64,000 nt of DNA from Calditrichota bacterium (GCA_013112635.1 JABFGF010000012.1:33591-97590); one strand, 5' to 3'. Counted from the stretch's first letter, positions 42,979 to 52,403 are shown. Made by a program: numbers and translations. Notes: generated from the sequence alone by a model not told the origin.

Positions 42979-44766
42979 ATGGTAAAAGACAGAATTTCAG
43001 CACTGCGCGATTTGATGAAACGTGAAAACATCAAGGCATATATAATCCCAAGTATTGATGCACATCAAAGCGAGTATGTCCCGGATTTGTGGCAGCGCCG
43101 TCCATGGATAAGTGGCTTCACCGGATCAGCAGGAGATGTTGCAATTACATTGGATAAAGGCGGATTATGGACCGATGGTCGCTATTATGCCCAAGCCACA
43201 GAACAGTTGGCAGGATCAGGAATTGATCTGTTTAAAGCGAGTGAAAAAGACACACCAACAATACCCGCTTTTCTTGGAACTGAATTAAACGCTGGCGATA
43301 AAGTGGGCATAGATCCTAAAACTTTTTCATTCGATCAAATGCAATCATTAAAAAAAGATATTGATCAAGCCGGGATGGATATTGATTTTACTGAAAATAA
43401 TTTTGTTGATCGGGTTTGGGAAAATCAGCCAGGGCTTCCGGACAGACCGATAAAGGTCCATACTCTTAAATTTGCTGGCGAATCTGTTGAGAGTAAGCTT
43501 GGCCGAATTAGAAATGAAATGAAAAAGAATGGCAGCAAAGCGCATGTAATTACAATGCTGGATGCCATCGCCTGGACATTTAATCTGCGTGGCAAGGATG
43601 TAGATTTTAATCCCGTTTTTATTGCTTATGCAATTATCACAGAGGATAGTGCAAAGTTATTTACAAAACTATCCCGTGTTCCGGATGAGGTGCATCAGTT
43701 TATTGGAAGTCAGGTAGAAATATTGGACTATCCTGAATTTGACAATCACCTTCTTCAATTGGCAGAAAGTGCTGAAAAAGTATGGATTGACGGGGCAACC
43801 ACAAATTATTGGATTGTATCAACCCTGGCAAAGAAATGTGCGCTTGTTAATTCGATGAGCCCGGTTATAAAATTTAAGGCAATTAAAAATGATGCGGAGC
43901 TTGATGGCTATCGTGCCTGCCATGTTCGTGATGGTGTGGCCATGGTTAATTTTCTGCATTGGCTGGAGGGGGCAGTTCCTACCGGTGGAGTTACTGAAAT
44001 GTCTGCTGCCAAAAAATTGGAAGGGTTCCGCAAAGAACAGGATATGTTCCAGGGCCCAAGTTTTGGTACAATTTCCAGTTACAAAATCCACGGGGCAATT
44101 ATTCATTATTCTGTTACAGAAGAGAGCGATATTCCACTAAATCCAACAGGAGTCTATCTGATCGATTCCGGTGGTCAATACCTGGATGGAACAACTGATA
44201 TTACCCGTACGGTGACGTTGGGTGATGTGACTGAATCTGAAAAAGAAAATTTTACACGCGTTTTAATGGGACACATCAATCTAAACCTGACTGCATTTCC
44301 AAAAGGTACCACAGGCCCGGCGCTTGATACGATAACACGTCTTGCTTTGTGGGAAGCCGGTTTGAACTTTAATCATGGAACAGGCCATGGTGTTGGCTCC
44401 TATCTTGGTGTTCATGAAGGTCCGCAATCAATTAATCCGACCCGCGGTTTTACTGTGCCGCTGGAAATTGGCATGATTTGTTCAAATGAACCGGGTTATT
44501 ATAAGGCTGGTGAGTATGGAATGCGGATTGAAAACCTGATCAATGTTATCCGTGATGATGAAAAATCTAATTCTGATTTTGAATTTTACACTTTTGACAA
44601 TGCCACATTATGTCCGATTGATACACGGCTTGTAGAAAAATCATTGATGACAGAAAAACAGATAAACTGGCTAAACCAATATCATGCGGAAGTATGGCAA
44701 AAGCTATCGCCATTTGTGGAAGGTGATGTAAAGAGCTGGCTTCAAAAAGCGACTGAAGAAATATAG
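42979..44766 (+). CDS. pepP: Xaa-Pro aminopeptidase (M24B)
   Basis: 595 residues from the ATG at 42979, which has TAAGGA eight bases upstream; the ATG at 42961 overlaps that site. It is a long, eukaryote-like aminopeptidase P with two creatinase-like N-terminal domains (SALRDLMKRENIKAYI, then GWTDGR-like LWTDGRYYAQA) and a C-terminal pita-bread domain. The metal ligands appear in LIDSGGQYLDGTTDITRT, HGTGHGVGSYLGVHEGP, CSNEPGYY and GMRIENL. It removes N-terminal residues before proline. The gene name is by family, not by proven orthology. Confidence 0.93.
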   Translation: MVKDRISALRDLMKRENIKAYIIPSIDAHQSEYVPDLWQRRPWISGFTGSAGDVAITLDKGGLWTDGRYYAQATEQLAGSGIDLFKASEKDTPTIPAFLGTELNAGDKVGIDPKTFSFDQMQSLKKDIDQAGMDIDFTENNFVDRVWENQPGLPDRPIKVHTLKFAGESVESKLGRIRNEMKKNGSKAHVITMLDAIAWTFNLRGKDVDFNPVFIAYAIITEDSAKLFTKLSRVPDEVHQFIGSQVEILDYPEFDNHLLQLAESAEKVWIDGATTNYWIVSTLAKKCALVNSMSPVIKFKAIKNDAELDGYRACHVRDGVAMVNFLHWLEGAVPTGGVTEMSAAKKLEGFRKEQDMFQGPSFGTISSYKIHGAIIHYSVTEESDIPLNPTGVYLIDSGGQYLDGTTDITRTVTLGDVTESEKENFTRVLMGHINLNLTAFPKGTTGPALDTITRLALWEAGLNFNHGTGHGVGSYLGVHEGPQSINPTRGFTVPLEIGMICSNEPGYYKAGEYGMRIENLINVIRDDEKSNSDFEFYTFDNATLCPIDTRLVEKSLMTEKQINWLNQYHAEVWQKLSPFVEGDVKSWLQKATEEI

Positions 44767-44848
44767 CAAAATCACAAAGCTAAGCTAAATAGGTAAAAGG
44801 CGTAATTTGCATACTTTATGTATTTTACACAAAAAAGGGAAATGAGCT

Positions 44849-45124
44849 ATGCTAAATGATAATACAATTTCTGCACCAAAGCTAGTTAGGAATCTCGCTG
44901 CTGCTATTAACCATGTAAGAAATACAGGGAAGAGTTTAGCGATTGTAAAAGGGAACCAGTCTATCGCAGTTCTCGCACCACCGCCTATGAAAGGGTTATC
45001 GATAGATCAATTGATAAAAGTGCTCGAAAATTTACCGTCTATTGAGGACAAAGACCAGCGATTTTCTAAAGACCTGGAAACAATACGCCAGTCATCAAAA
45101 TTACCGGGCAATCCATGGGAATAA
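44849..45124 (+). CDS. Antitoxin, Phd/YefM-like, of a VapBC-type pair
   Basis: 91 residues. The N-terminal part SAPKLVRNLAAAINHVRNTG and SLAIVKGNQSIAVLAPPP is Phd/YefM-like, and the charged tail after GLSIDQLIKVLENLP should bind the toxin. It overlaps the PIN toxin gene by ten bases (45115-45124). It begins after a stretch containing AAAGGGAAATGAG as ribosome site. Confidence 0.85.
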   Translation: MLNDNTISAPKLVRNLAAAINHVRNTGKSLAIVKGNQSIAVLAPPPMKGLSIDQLIKVLENLPSIEDKDQRFSKDLETIRQSSKLPGNPWE

Positions 45125-45525
45125 TTATAGATACAAATATTTTTTTCGATGCAGAAAATAGCCGCTTTGATCTAAAAAATTTAGAGAAGTTCTCCAATTT
45201 GGGGGAATCCTATATTTCCGTTATTACCGTTTCTGAACTATTTAGTGGTGTTCATTTAGCCAAAAGCGCTGATCAAAGAATTAGACGTACCGTTTTTGTG
45301 GAAAATGTTGTGGCTAACATGCCAATACTTGATATAGATTTTAATATCGCAAAAGTTTATTCTGAGTTATTTGCCCATGCAATTAGTTCCGGAAAAAGAA
45401 CAGGCACAAATGTACATGATTTGCAAATTGCAGCTACAGCTATTTCTGGAAATCATGTCGTTTTAACAAGAAATATTAAAAATTTTGAATCTATCCCAGG
45501 AGTCAGATCGGAGTCACCCTATTAA
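45115..45525 (+). CDS. vapC: PIN-domain toxin (VapC family)
   Basis: 136 residues. The PIN acidic residues are visible: IIIDTNIFFDAE (first Asp), SVITVSELFSGV (Glu), NVHDLQIAATAI (Asp) and LTRNIKNFESIPG (final region). VapC proteins are ribonucleases that usually cut tRNA or rRNA. It pairs with the antitoxin at 44849 with overlapping frames. It is the second toxin-antitoxin set in the window. Confidence 0.92.
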   Translation: MGIIIDTNIFFDAENSRFDLKNLEKFSNLGESYISVITVSELFSGVHLAKSADQRIRRTVFVENVVANMPILDIDFNIAKVYSELFAHAISSGKRTGTNVHDLQIAATAISGNHVVLTRNIKNFESIPGVRSESPY

Positions 45526-45556
45526 ATTTTTATCATAAAACCTTAGGAGGTATTCT

Positions 45557-45940
45557 ATGAAGAAATTATTATTTGTGTTTTTATTAGCACCATTTTTTTT
45601 ACTGGCGCAGGAAAAATCTACGGCCGAAGTAACCGAAGTCTCAATTTGTACAGCTGTTGAAGACCGCGTGCCTGTTGGCGTTGACACATCCTTTACCAGT
45701 GATGTGGAACGTGTTTATTGTTATACCAAAATTACCGGGGCAGCTGCCGATAGTTCGGTAACACATGTCTGGTATCATGGCGATAAAGAAATGGCCCGCC
45801 AAAAATTAAGTGTAAAGGCAAATGCCTGGCGCACCTGGAGTTCTAAACGAATTGTCGATTCCTGGACGGGTGCATGGCGTGTGGATATTTTATCTGCAAG
45901 CGGTACAGTTTTAAAAAGTAAGGCTTTTACTGTAAAATAA
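45557..45940 (+). CDS. Secreted DUF2914-domain protein
   Basis: 127 residues after an excellent site TAGGAGGT (45543-45550). The signal peptide ends FFLLAQEKS. The mature domain (VSICTAVEDRVPVGVD, VYCYTKITGAAADSSVTHVW, then SWTGAWRVDILSASG) is DUF2914, a beta-rich domain of unknown function, often periplasmic. It is a single gene closed by a strong terminator. Confidence 0.85.
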   Translation: MKKLLFVFLLAPFFLLAQEKSTAEVTEVSICTAVEDRVPVGVDTSFTSDVERVYCYTKITGAAADSSVTHVWYHGDKEMARQKLSVKANAWRTWSSKRIVDSWTGAWRVDILSASGTVLKSKAFTVK

Positions 45941-46005
45941 CCGGATATACAAATTTATAGTTCAGCTAAGCCCAAAGTAATAAGCACAAAATAATTATTT
46001 ATTAT

Positions 46006-46040
46006 AATGCCATCATTTAACAATGATGGCATTTTTTTTA
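46006..46040 (+). terminator. Rho-independent terminator after DUF2914 gene
   Basis: Twelve-base perfect stem AATGCCATCATT / AATGATGGCATT (46006-46017 and 46022-46033), four-base loop, then a T-run. It is the clearest intrinsic terminator in the window. Confidence 0.9.
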
Positions 46041-46114
46041 GGGTACTTGCCACTTTAACTTGTTATATTTAACCATGCAGGTAAATTTTAAATGTCATTT
46101 TTTGGAGCTTAATT

Positions 46115-47842
46115 TTGGACAAAAAAAATAAAAATACTTCAAAACTTAAAACAGAGTTACCTGGAATAAGCATGGAGTTTTCTGCGAAAACCAGAAAAGG
46201 ATTTATTAAGAAATTACAATCTGAACAATTTGATATTTTGATAATTGGTGGCGGGATTACAGGTGCCGGAATCGCCAGAGATGCGGCATTGCGTGGGTAT
46301 AGAACTGCACTGATTGAGAAAGATGATTTTGCAGCCGGGACAAGCAGCAAATCTTCAAAACTTATTCATGGCGGGATTCGCTATCTGCAACATATGGAGT
46401 TTGGCCTGGTGCACGAAGCACTGTTGGAACGTAAAACCCTGATGGATATTGCACCTCATCTTGTTCATCCCATAGAAGTTCTTTTCCCTGTTTACAAAGG
46501 AAGTTCGGTTCCGGCATGGATGGTAAAGATTGGCATGTTGCTATATGATGGTCTTTCATTTTCAAAAAGAATTGGATTGCACCGATTAATCCCGATTGGG
46601 AAAAATGATAAGCCTGAGCGCCTTCTTCTTAAAAAAGGATTGGAAAAACTTTTTATGTATTATGACAGCCGGGCAGATGATACGCGCCTGGTGATGGCCA
46701 ATATTCAGTCGGCAGCTCTGAACAGCGCAATCACCGCAAATTATATCAAAGCTGTAGATGTGATACAGGAAGATGGTCAGGTAAAAGGGCTAAAAGTTCA
46801 AGATCAACTTTCCGGCAAGAAGTTTGAGGTAAATGCCCACCTTGTTTGTAATGCCACTGGCCCATGGAATGACTTTGTGAGAGGGGAGCTTTTTAATGAT
46901 AATAAGCAACGGTTACGCCCCACAAAGGGTATTCATTTTGTTGTCCGCCGTAAAGATTTGGATATAAAACGTACGATGATTCTTTCAACCATCCAGGATG
47001 AGCGACCTGTTTTTGTAATACCCTGGCGTGAATTTGTTATACTTGGAACGACTGATACCTATTTTGAAGGCGATCCGGACTGGGTGGATATTTCTGTAGA
47101 TGATGTGGATTATTTACTCGAATCATATAATCATTATTTCCCAAAAGCCAATCTTACAAAAGATAAAGTTCTTTCAGTTTACAGCGGTTTGCGGCCATTA
47201 ACTCTTGAAGAAGGTAAATCTGCCGGAGAAGTTACCAGGGAATATCAAATATTTGAAGGCCCTCAAAATTTTTTCAATATTCTCGGCGGGAAACTGACAA
47301 CATACCGCACAATGGCAGAGGAAATGGTTAATCGGTTGGGCAATGCTTTAAGTGATCACCTGGGGATTTTGGCACGGAATTCCAAATGCACAACAGACAA
47401 ACTGCCTTTGAATGGCGGCGATATTAAAAATTATGAACAATTTGAATCAGAATGGACCGAGAAGTTAATCCGCAATGGTTTTGAAAAAGATACTGCTAAA
47501 AACTTAATTGAATCTTATGGCGAAAATCTGTCTGAAGCTCTTACAATAATTAGCAGTCGGAAAAATGGCACGGATAAAATTATTAATAACCTGCCGTATT
47601 TGTGGGGCGAGATTGATTATTGCTGCCACTATGAAATGACCCTTGCGCTGGATGATTTTTTGATGCGCCGAACGCACTTGTTTTCTCTCGATCCTAACCA
47701 GGCACAGGATGTTCATTTAGCCGTGGCCGATAGAATGGCGGAGATTTTGGATTGGTCCGGCAAAGAAAAGAAAAGGCAAATTGAAAATTACAAAAAGAAA
47801 GTTGAAATGGTCCAAAGTTTTAGGGTAGGAGCTGTCTCCTGA
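46115..47842 (+). CDS. glpD: Glycerol-3-phosphate dehydrogenase, FAD-dependent
   Basis: 575 residues beginning at TTG with GGAG at 46103-46106. The FAD motif IIGGGITGAGIARDAAL is at residues 42-58, followed by EKDDFAAGTSSKSSKLIHGG and GIRYLQ. The catalytic region FVIPWREFVILGTTDTYFEG and GGKLTTYRTMAEEM follow the GlpD/GlpA order. The C-terminal cap ends near DWSGKEKKRQ. It oxidises glycerol-3-phosphate at the membrane and feeds quinones. It is monocistronic. Confidence 0.94.
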   Translation: MDKKNKNTSKLKTELPGISMEFSAKTRKGFIKKLQSEQFDILIIGGGITGAGIARDAALRGYRTALIEKDDFAAGTSSKSSKLIHGGIRYLQHMEFGLVHEALLERKTLMDIAPHLVHPIEVLFPVYKGSSVPAWMVKIGMLLYDGLSFSKRIGLHRLIPIGKNDKPERLLLKKGLEKLFMYYDSRADDTRLVMANIQSAALNSAITANYIKAVDVIQEDGQVKGLKVQDQLSGKKFEVNAHLVCNATGPWNDFVRGELFNDNKQRLRPTKGIHFVVRRKDLDIKRTMILSTIQDERPVFVIPWREFVILGTTDTYFEGDPDWVDISVDDVDYLLESYNHYFPKANLTKDKVLSVYSGLRPLTLEEGKSAGEVTREYQIFEGPQNFFNILGGKLTTYRTMAEEMVNRLGNALSDHLGILARNSKCTTDKLPLNGGDIKNYEQFESEWTEKLIRNGFEKDTAKNLIESYGENLSEALTIISSRKNGTDKIINNLPYLWGEIDYCCHYEMTLALDDFLMRRTHLFSLDPNQAQDVHLAVADRMAEILDWSGKEKKRQIENYKKKVEMVQSFRVGAVS

Positions 47843-47859
47843 TAGCGAAGGAGGAAGTA

Positions 47860-47943
47860 ATAAACGAGAAGATAGAAGAAGATAAACCAGATGAATATTT
47901 ACTTATTTGGTGGATTATATTGAGATTAATATTTGGTTTTTGA
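47860..47943 (+). other. Possible small membrane peptide without a standard start codon
   Basis: AAGGAGG at 47848-47854 is followed six bases on by an ATA codon that opens INEKIEEDKPDEYLLIWW-, continuing to a hydrophobic end and stop at 47941. The polar-then-hydrophobic layout looks like a single-helix peptide of about 27 residues. There is no ATG, GTG or TTG in place, so this may be a relic or chance. Confidence 0.2.
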
Positions 47944-48033
47944 AATGATGGGATTTAAGAAGTAGTTGTTTTCTCATTATGAATTTTAATTTTTTATCCA
48001 TATCTTAACATAAACTAAAATTAAAGTATAAAT

Positions 48034-48945
48034 ATGTCATTAATTGACGACCTGAAGAAACCTAAAAATAGCCTAACTGAATTCAATTTGATCACTTCTC
48101 GTGCTTTAAATCATTTATCAGAAATGACATCCACAAAATGCGATTTTTCTGGATACAAATTGATTTCCTCAATATCATCAGGCACTGAGAAAAAAACACG
48201 CCCTATAAACAACGATCTGTTCATATATGATGTTGCACTCTTTGAACAAAAATTTAATGATTTTATTGGAATATTAAATCAGTTAAAAAAGGGGGAAAGA
48301 AATTTTCAGAGTGATTCTTATTCTCTAACTGATAGTGTAATTTACACAATTCAACAATCTATTGGTATTGGGTTTGACTTATTGGGTGAACCTAATAGTT
48401 CTAGGAAACACGTTGGAAATAGATTTGAAGAACTAATAAGATTAATACTTACAGAGATAGGCATTACAAATAAGAAATTGGTTTTAAATATTCCTTACAA
48501 GTCGGGTAAGACCATAAAGAATTATCAATGTGAGATTGATGTTGTCATTTCAAAATCAAAAGAAATCAAATCAAATAACCAGACTATACATCCAGAAGAG
48601 ATAATTTTTTCTTTGAAGACAACAACTAAAGATCGCATGGGAAAAATTTTTATCGATAAACTTTTAATTGAAAAGTTTACTAAGAGTAAAGTTCGGGTTG
48701 CAGGTATTTCTCTTAATGATGTTCAGCGAAAAACATATAAGGATGAAAAAACGAAAAAGGTAATAGAAAAAATATCTTATACTTTCGTTTCAAATCTATT
48801 CATGGTATATACAAATTTTTTAACTGAACTTGAAGGATATTATTTTTTAGATATTCCAAAACCGGCAAAAAATGAACCCTTAACAAACCATATTTTTAAA
48901 TTCTCCAAATTCATATTTAATGATGTTTGGAAAATGTTAGCTTAA
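48034..48945 (+). CDS. Type II restriction endonuclease (putative)
   Basis: 303 residues, strongly AT-rich. I identify it by pairing with a DNA methylase and by a PD-(D/E)xK-like core: QCEIDVVISK (Asp169) and EEIIFSLKTTTKDRM (Lys195, spaced 26 residues). The N-terminal 130 residues are helical and unfamiliar. It meets the methylase tail to tail with a nine-base overlap (48937-48945). The target sequence cannot be deduced from the protein. It is probably acquired with the methylase as a unit. Confidence 0.65.
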   Translation: MSLIDDLKKPKNSLTEFNLITSRALNHLSEMTSTKCDFSGYKLISSISSGTEKKTRPINNDLFIYDVALFEQKFNDFIGILNQLKKGERNFQSDSYSLTDSVIYTIQQSIGIGFDLLGEPNSSRKHVGNRFEELIRLILTEIGITNKKLVLNIPYKSGKTIKNYQCEIDVVISKSKEIKSNNQTIHPEEIIFSLKTTTKDRMGKIFIDKLLIEKFTKSKVRVAGISLNDVQRKTYKDEKTKKVIEKISYTFVSNLFMVYTNFLTELEGYYFLDIPKPAKNEPLTNHIFKFSKFIFNDVWKMLA

Positions 48946-50010
48946 TTTTCGTAGTTTTTTTCTACGTTCAATATTTTCATATTCATCTTTGACTAAAGAA
49001 ATTCTATTAATGTGTTCATTATCATTAAGTCTATCCATTGTAATTTCACAATATTTTTTATCCAATTCTGTACCTAACCAATTTCGTTGAAATGCCTCTG
49101 CGACTGCATACGTTGTTCCAGATCCTCCAAAAGGATCAATAATTATACTATCGGGATTTGAAGATGATAATACACACTTTCTTATCAACTCAATTGGCTT
49201 TTGTGTTGGATGTTCTGTTTTTTCCCAAGCGCTATTGGATATTGTTGGTATTTCAAATACATCTTTGGGCTTTGCACCCTTTGGATTTGGTTCCCAGATG
49301 TATTTTTTGCCGTTTCCATTATTATATTGCGATGTCTCAGCTTGCTTCCTTTTAGGGTATTTTAGCGTATGTTGATTATAAGGTATTCTAACTTCATCTA
49401 TGTTAAATATAAAGTTTTTACTTTTCCTGAAGTGCAAAATACTTTCATGAGATCTGCCCCAATCGGTTCCAAGATTTGCTTTATTTCTGTAATACCAAAT
49501 TAGCCATTTACTCCCTTTGAATAGGTGATTTGCACTCCATTTTAAATCAGCAAGTATTTCCGAGAAACCAAATATGTAGATTGTACCATTTTTCTTTAGG
49601 ACTCTATGTGCTTCCTTTATCCATATCATACTCCAATCAACATATTCTTTTTGTGATTGGAATGTATCCCATTCAGCTTTTTTAATATTATAAGGTGGAT
49701 CTGCAATTATTAAATCTATTGTTTCATCTTTTAATGTTTTAAAGAAACTTACAACATCTAAATTGTAAAGTTTTCCAAATGATGTTTCAAAAAATGGGTT
49801 GATATTGTCTTTGACATTAATTGGCTCTGCTTCATATTGAATTGCAATATCTTTTACAAATGAATTGAGTTGTTCATCTTTATATACACGATAATTATTA
49901 ATTGGATGCCTTATAGAATTAAATTTTCCAGTTTTGTCCCATCGTCTAAGCGTTTCTTTGCTTACACCCAATTTTTTTGCAGCTTCTTTAATTGTAATAT
50001 AGTTTTCCAT
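48937..50010 (-). CDS. DNA methyltransferase (beta class) with N-terminal MerR-like helix-turn-helix
   Basis: 357 residues from the Met at 50010, which has AGGTGAG seven bases upstream; an ATG at 50022 overlaps it. Residues 1-50 (TIKEAAKKLGVSKETLRRWD, then NNYRVYKDEQL) are a MerR/excisionase-type DNA-binding domain. The methylase follows with DLIIADPPYNIKKAEW (catalytic DPPY) preceding DPFGGSGTTYAVAEA (AdoMet site). The DPPY-before-FxGxG order defines the beta class (N4-cytosine or N6-adenine). The added DNA-binding domain and the repeats at 50031 suggest that it represses its own gene. Confidence 0.9.
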   Translation of the reverse strand: MENYITIKEAAKKLGVSKETLRRWDKTGKFNSIRHPINNYRVYKDEQLNSFVKDIAIQYEAEPINVKDNINPFFETSFGKLYNLDVVSFFKTLKDETIDLIIADPPYNIKKAEWDTFQSQKEYVDWSMIWIKEAHRVLKKNGTIYIFGFSEILADLKWSANHLFKGSKWLIWYYRNKANLGTDWGRSHESILHFRKSKNFIFNIDEVRIPYNQHTLKYPKRKQAETSQYNNGNGKKYIWEPNPKGAKPKDVFEIPTISNSAWEKTEHPTQKPIELIRKCVLSSSNPDSIIIDPFGGSGTTYAVAEAFQRNWLGTELDKKYCEITMDRLNDNEHINRISLVKDEYENIERRKKLRKLS

Positions 50011-50030
50011 ATGAGTTCTCACCTAAGTAT

Positions 50031-50060
50031 TCAACATTACGCAACATTACACAACATTGG
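50031..50060. promoter_or_regulatory. Three phased 10-bp repeats upstream of the methylase gene
   Basis: On the plus strand: TCAACATTAC, GCAACATTAC, ACAACATTGG, in direct succession with a 10-base period, so all face the same side of the helix. They lie 20-50 bases before the methylase start, just downstream of a promoter-like pair. They are a good candidate for binding by the methylase's MerR-like domain. Confidence 0.7.
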
Positions 50061-50067
50061 TCACAAG

Positions 50068-50094
50068 TTTATATTAGAAAAATAATCAATGCAA
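50068..50094 (-). promoter_or_regulatory. Candidate promoter of the methylase gene
   Basis: On the minus strand: TTGCAT (50089-50094), 15 bases, TATAAA (50068-50073). The spacing is short by about two bases. The 10-bp repeats fall in the region just after transcription would begin. Confidence 0.4.
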
Positions 50095-50582
50095 GTGAAA
50101 ATAAAATTTTTATACTGAAGTCATTATATTCAGGCATAGTAAAGTACGTGTATCTGGGATTGAACTGGCAAAGAGCATCGGTATTTAAAACAAGTAATTG
50201 GCCACAAGGTTTAATCCCATGATAGCGGTCGTAATTTGCTACAATTATCAAAGTAAACCCAACTTTCACTAACTTATTAAACAAACTACTTGACCTCTTT
50301 CAAATCCCTCATCTCAATTATTTCCAAAAAACTATCAAAAATAGCTTCCAAAGCCGATTATGATTTAGTATATTAGTGACGCAAAAGAGTTGATAAATAA
50401 ATCATAAAATGCAAGAACCAATAATCAAATAAATAACAATAATCAAAACATAATCCGACTATTAATAAAGGTTGTATAAAATTTGAAATCTTGTATTTAG
50501 TGCTTATTTGTTATTTGGGTTTTATGATTTGTTTTTTCTAATCTTCAGTTTGTTTAATTGTACAAAACGTGGAGTTTAAAAT
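50095..50582. other. Gene-free region before the IOR operon
   Basis: About 490 AT-rich bases. AAATCATAAAA (50399-50409) and TTTTATGATTT (50520-50530) are inverted, with several TAATCAAA-like words between, similar in style to the stretch before recR. GTGGAG at 50569-50574 is the ribosome site of the next gene. No gene is seen. Confidence 0.4.
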
Positions 50583-52403
50583 ATGATTGTTCCAAAGAAA
50601 ATTGAAAGTGTGGTTATTTTTGGTGGTGGTGGACTTGTTGGTTACCAGATTTGCCGTTTGATGGCCCGCGAAGTAAAGCCCGAAAAAATTGTTGTTTGTA
50701 CCTTGTTGGAAAAAGAAGCGATCGAAACGGTTACTTTATTAAAAGAAGAGTTTAATGGCAGTGGAACCCAGTTTATTGCAGAATTTGGCAATATCTTTGT
50801 TCGCGAAGAATATGCCCGGCTTTCCCGGGGAGAAATCCAGGGTGATAAAGAAATACTGAGCACGATCTATGAAGACGTTTTTGGCGATCTCAACGATGAA
50901 CCACAAAACATTGCCAGCAGTGGTTTAATGCCAAAAATTATTATGAAATATAAGCCGGATGCTGTTGTCGATTGTGTCAATACGGCGACAGCAATCAGTT
51001 ACCAGGATGTAAAAAGCAGTTCTAATGTTGTAAAGGAATACCGCGATGCCGTTGGTGATTCCATCGATATTGATATTAAAGACATAATTGCCAAAGCAAA
51101 ATCCGGTGATAAATCCAGCATAGATCGTTTGTGCGATTTTACTTCAAATTTCGTAGAACATAGTATCGATCCCGTAGAAAGTTTCCCGCATTTAACTAAT
51201 TTAAAAATGGTAGATTTGTTGCTGATATCTCAGTCCATTCCACAATTAGTGCGCCATGTTACACTTTTGTATAAAGCATTAAATGCTGCTAAAACACATA
51301 TCTATATAAAAGTAGGCACAACCGGAACCGGCGGCATGGGTGTAAATATTCCGTTCACACATGGTGAGGATAAACCCAGTTTTAAATTGATGGCAAAAAC
51401 AAGTGTTGGCTTCGCGCATACTGGATTGTTATTCTTGTTGGCACGTTCTCCTGGTCCGATTATCAAAGAGATTAAACCGGGCGCAATGATTGGCCACAGA
51501 CGTGTTATTTATAAAGAAATAAAGAAATTTGGTGAGCCTGTTATGCTGCGTGAAAGCCGAAAAGAAATTTTAGCAGATTCACTTGCTGTGCGTCATGAAA
51601 AATCTGAATACAAAGAAAAGGGCAACCTTTCGCTGGTTGGAATTGATACCGGTGAAAATGGCTTTTTCTCTCGTGGGGAGTATGAAACCATCACTTATAT
51701 GGATTCGATGGAGTTTGTTACACCGGAGGAAATCGCTCGCAATGTACTGCATGAGATTGCCGGGGCAAATACAGGTAAAGATATTATCGCGGCAATTGAT
51801 GGTGCTGTTATGGATCCAAGTTACCGTGCCGGATTAATCCGCCAGGCAGCAGTGGATGAGATGCGTGAGGAAGAGCGTAAACGCGCTGTTCCCAGTATTG
51901 CCATTGGAGAACTTGGCCCGCCTCAACTTTCTAAGCTGCTTTATGAAACTCATCTTTTACGGAAAGTTTTCCCAAAGTTGGAAGACTGGGCTTCTGATGA
52001 GATTTCAGCTGAAGAAATGTCTGAATCCGTTTTAAAATATGTAGAGAATTCAGACACTCGTGAGATTATTACATCCCTTGGTTTGGCGATTTTATTGCCG
52101 GATGGCCAGTCTATTTTTCGTGGGCCGACAATGTATATCCCTGAATCTAAAGTTCACATCGATGTACCAATCCAAAATGGTGATATTGATTCATGGGCAA
52201 ATCATGGCTGGATTGATTTGCGGGTTTCTAATTTTATTCTCTGGAAAGAGCGTGCAAGAAAAATGCTCGCTTCGCGGGAACATAAATTCACTGAAGGCTC
52301 TGCTTCTGTCGGGCCCGATATGTATAATTCCCGTTTGATAAAAACTGGCGAAGTGGTTGGCTGGATTTTGAGCACAGAGTTTGACGGATCCAGAAGAAAA
52401 TAG
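50583..52403 (+). CDS. Rossmann-fold protein of unknown function, IOR-operon leader
   Basis: 606 residues. The N-terminus IESVVIFGGGGLVGYQICRL is a dinucleotide-binding loop of the NAD-dependent epimerase/SDR kind, followed by VVDCVNTATAISYQD. The remaining 400 residues have no domain I recognise, though TTGTGGMGVNIPFTHGED and PGAMIGHRRVIYKE suggest a nucleotide- or acyl-binding pocket. It is first in the operon with iorA, iorB and the ADP-forming ligase, although a 155-base gap separates it from iorA. Its length is about twice that of a normal SDR. A role in electron transfer or acyl handling in this pathway is inference from context only. Confidence 0.55.
   Translation: MIVPKKIESVVIFGGGGLVGYQICRLMAREVKPEKIVVCTLLEKEAIETVTLLKEEFNGSGTQFIAEFGNIFVREEYARLSRGEIQGDKEILSTIYEDVFGDLNDEPQNIASSGLMPKIIMKYKPDAVVDCVNTATAISYQDVKSSSNVVKEYRDAVGDSIDIDIKDIIAKAKSGDKSSIDRLCDFTSNFVEHSIDPVESFPHLTNLKMVDLLLISQSIPQLVRHVTLLYKALNAAKTHIYIKVGTTGTGGMGVNIPFTHGEDKPSFKLMAKTSVGFAHTGLLFLLARSPGPIIKEIKPGAMIGHRRVIYKEIKKFGEPVMLRESRKEILADSLAVRHEKSEYKEKGNLSLVGIDTGENGFFSRGEYETITYMDSMEFVTPEEIARNVLHEIAGANTGKDIIAAIDGAVMDPSYRAGLIRQAAVDEMREEERKRAVPSIAIGELGPPQLSKLLYETHLLRKVFPKLEDWASDEISAEEMSESVLKYVENSDTREIITSLGLAILLPDGQSIFRGPTMYIPESKVHIDVPIQNGDIDSWANHGWIDLRVSNFILWKERARKMLASREHKFTEGSASVGPDMYNSRLIKTGEVVGWILSTEFDGSRRK

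Noticed and set aside
44767..44848. An operator for the VapBC-like pair
   Set aside because: GCATAC/GTAT words are present, but neither a convincing inverted repeat nor a promoter with normal spacing could be built.
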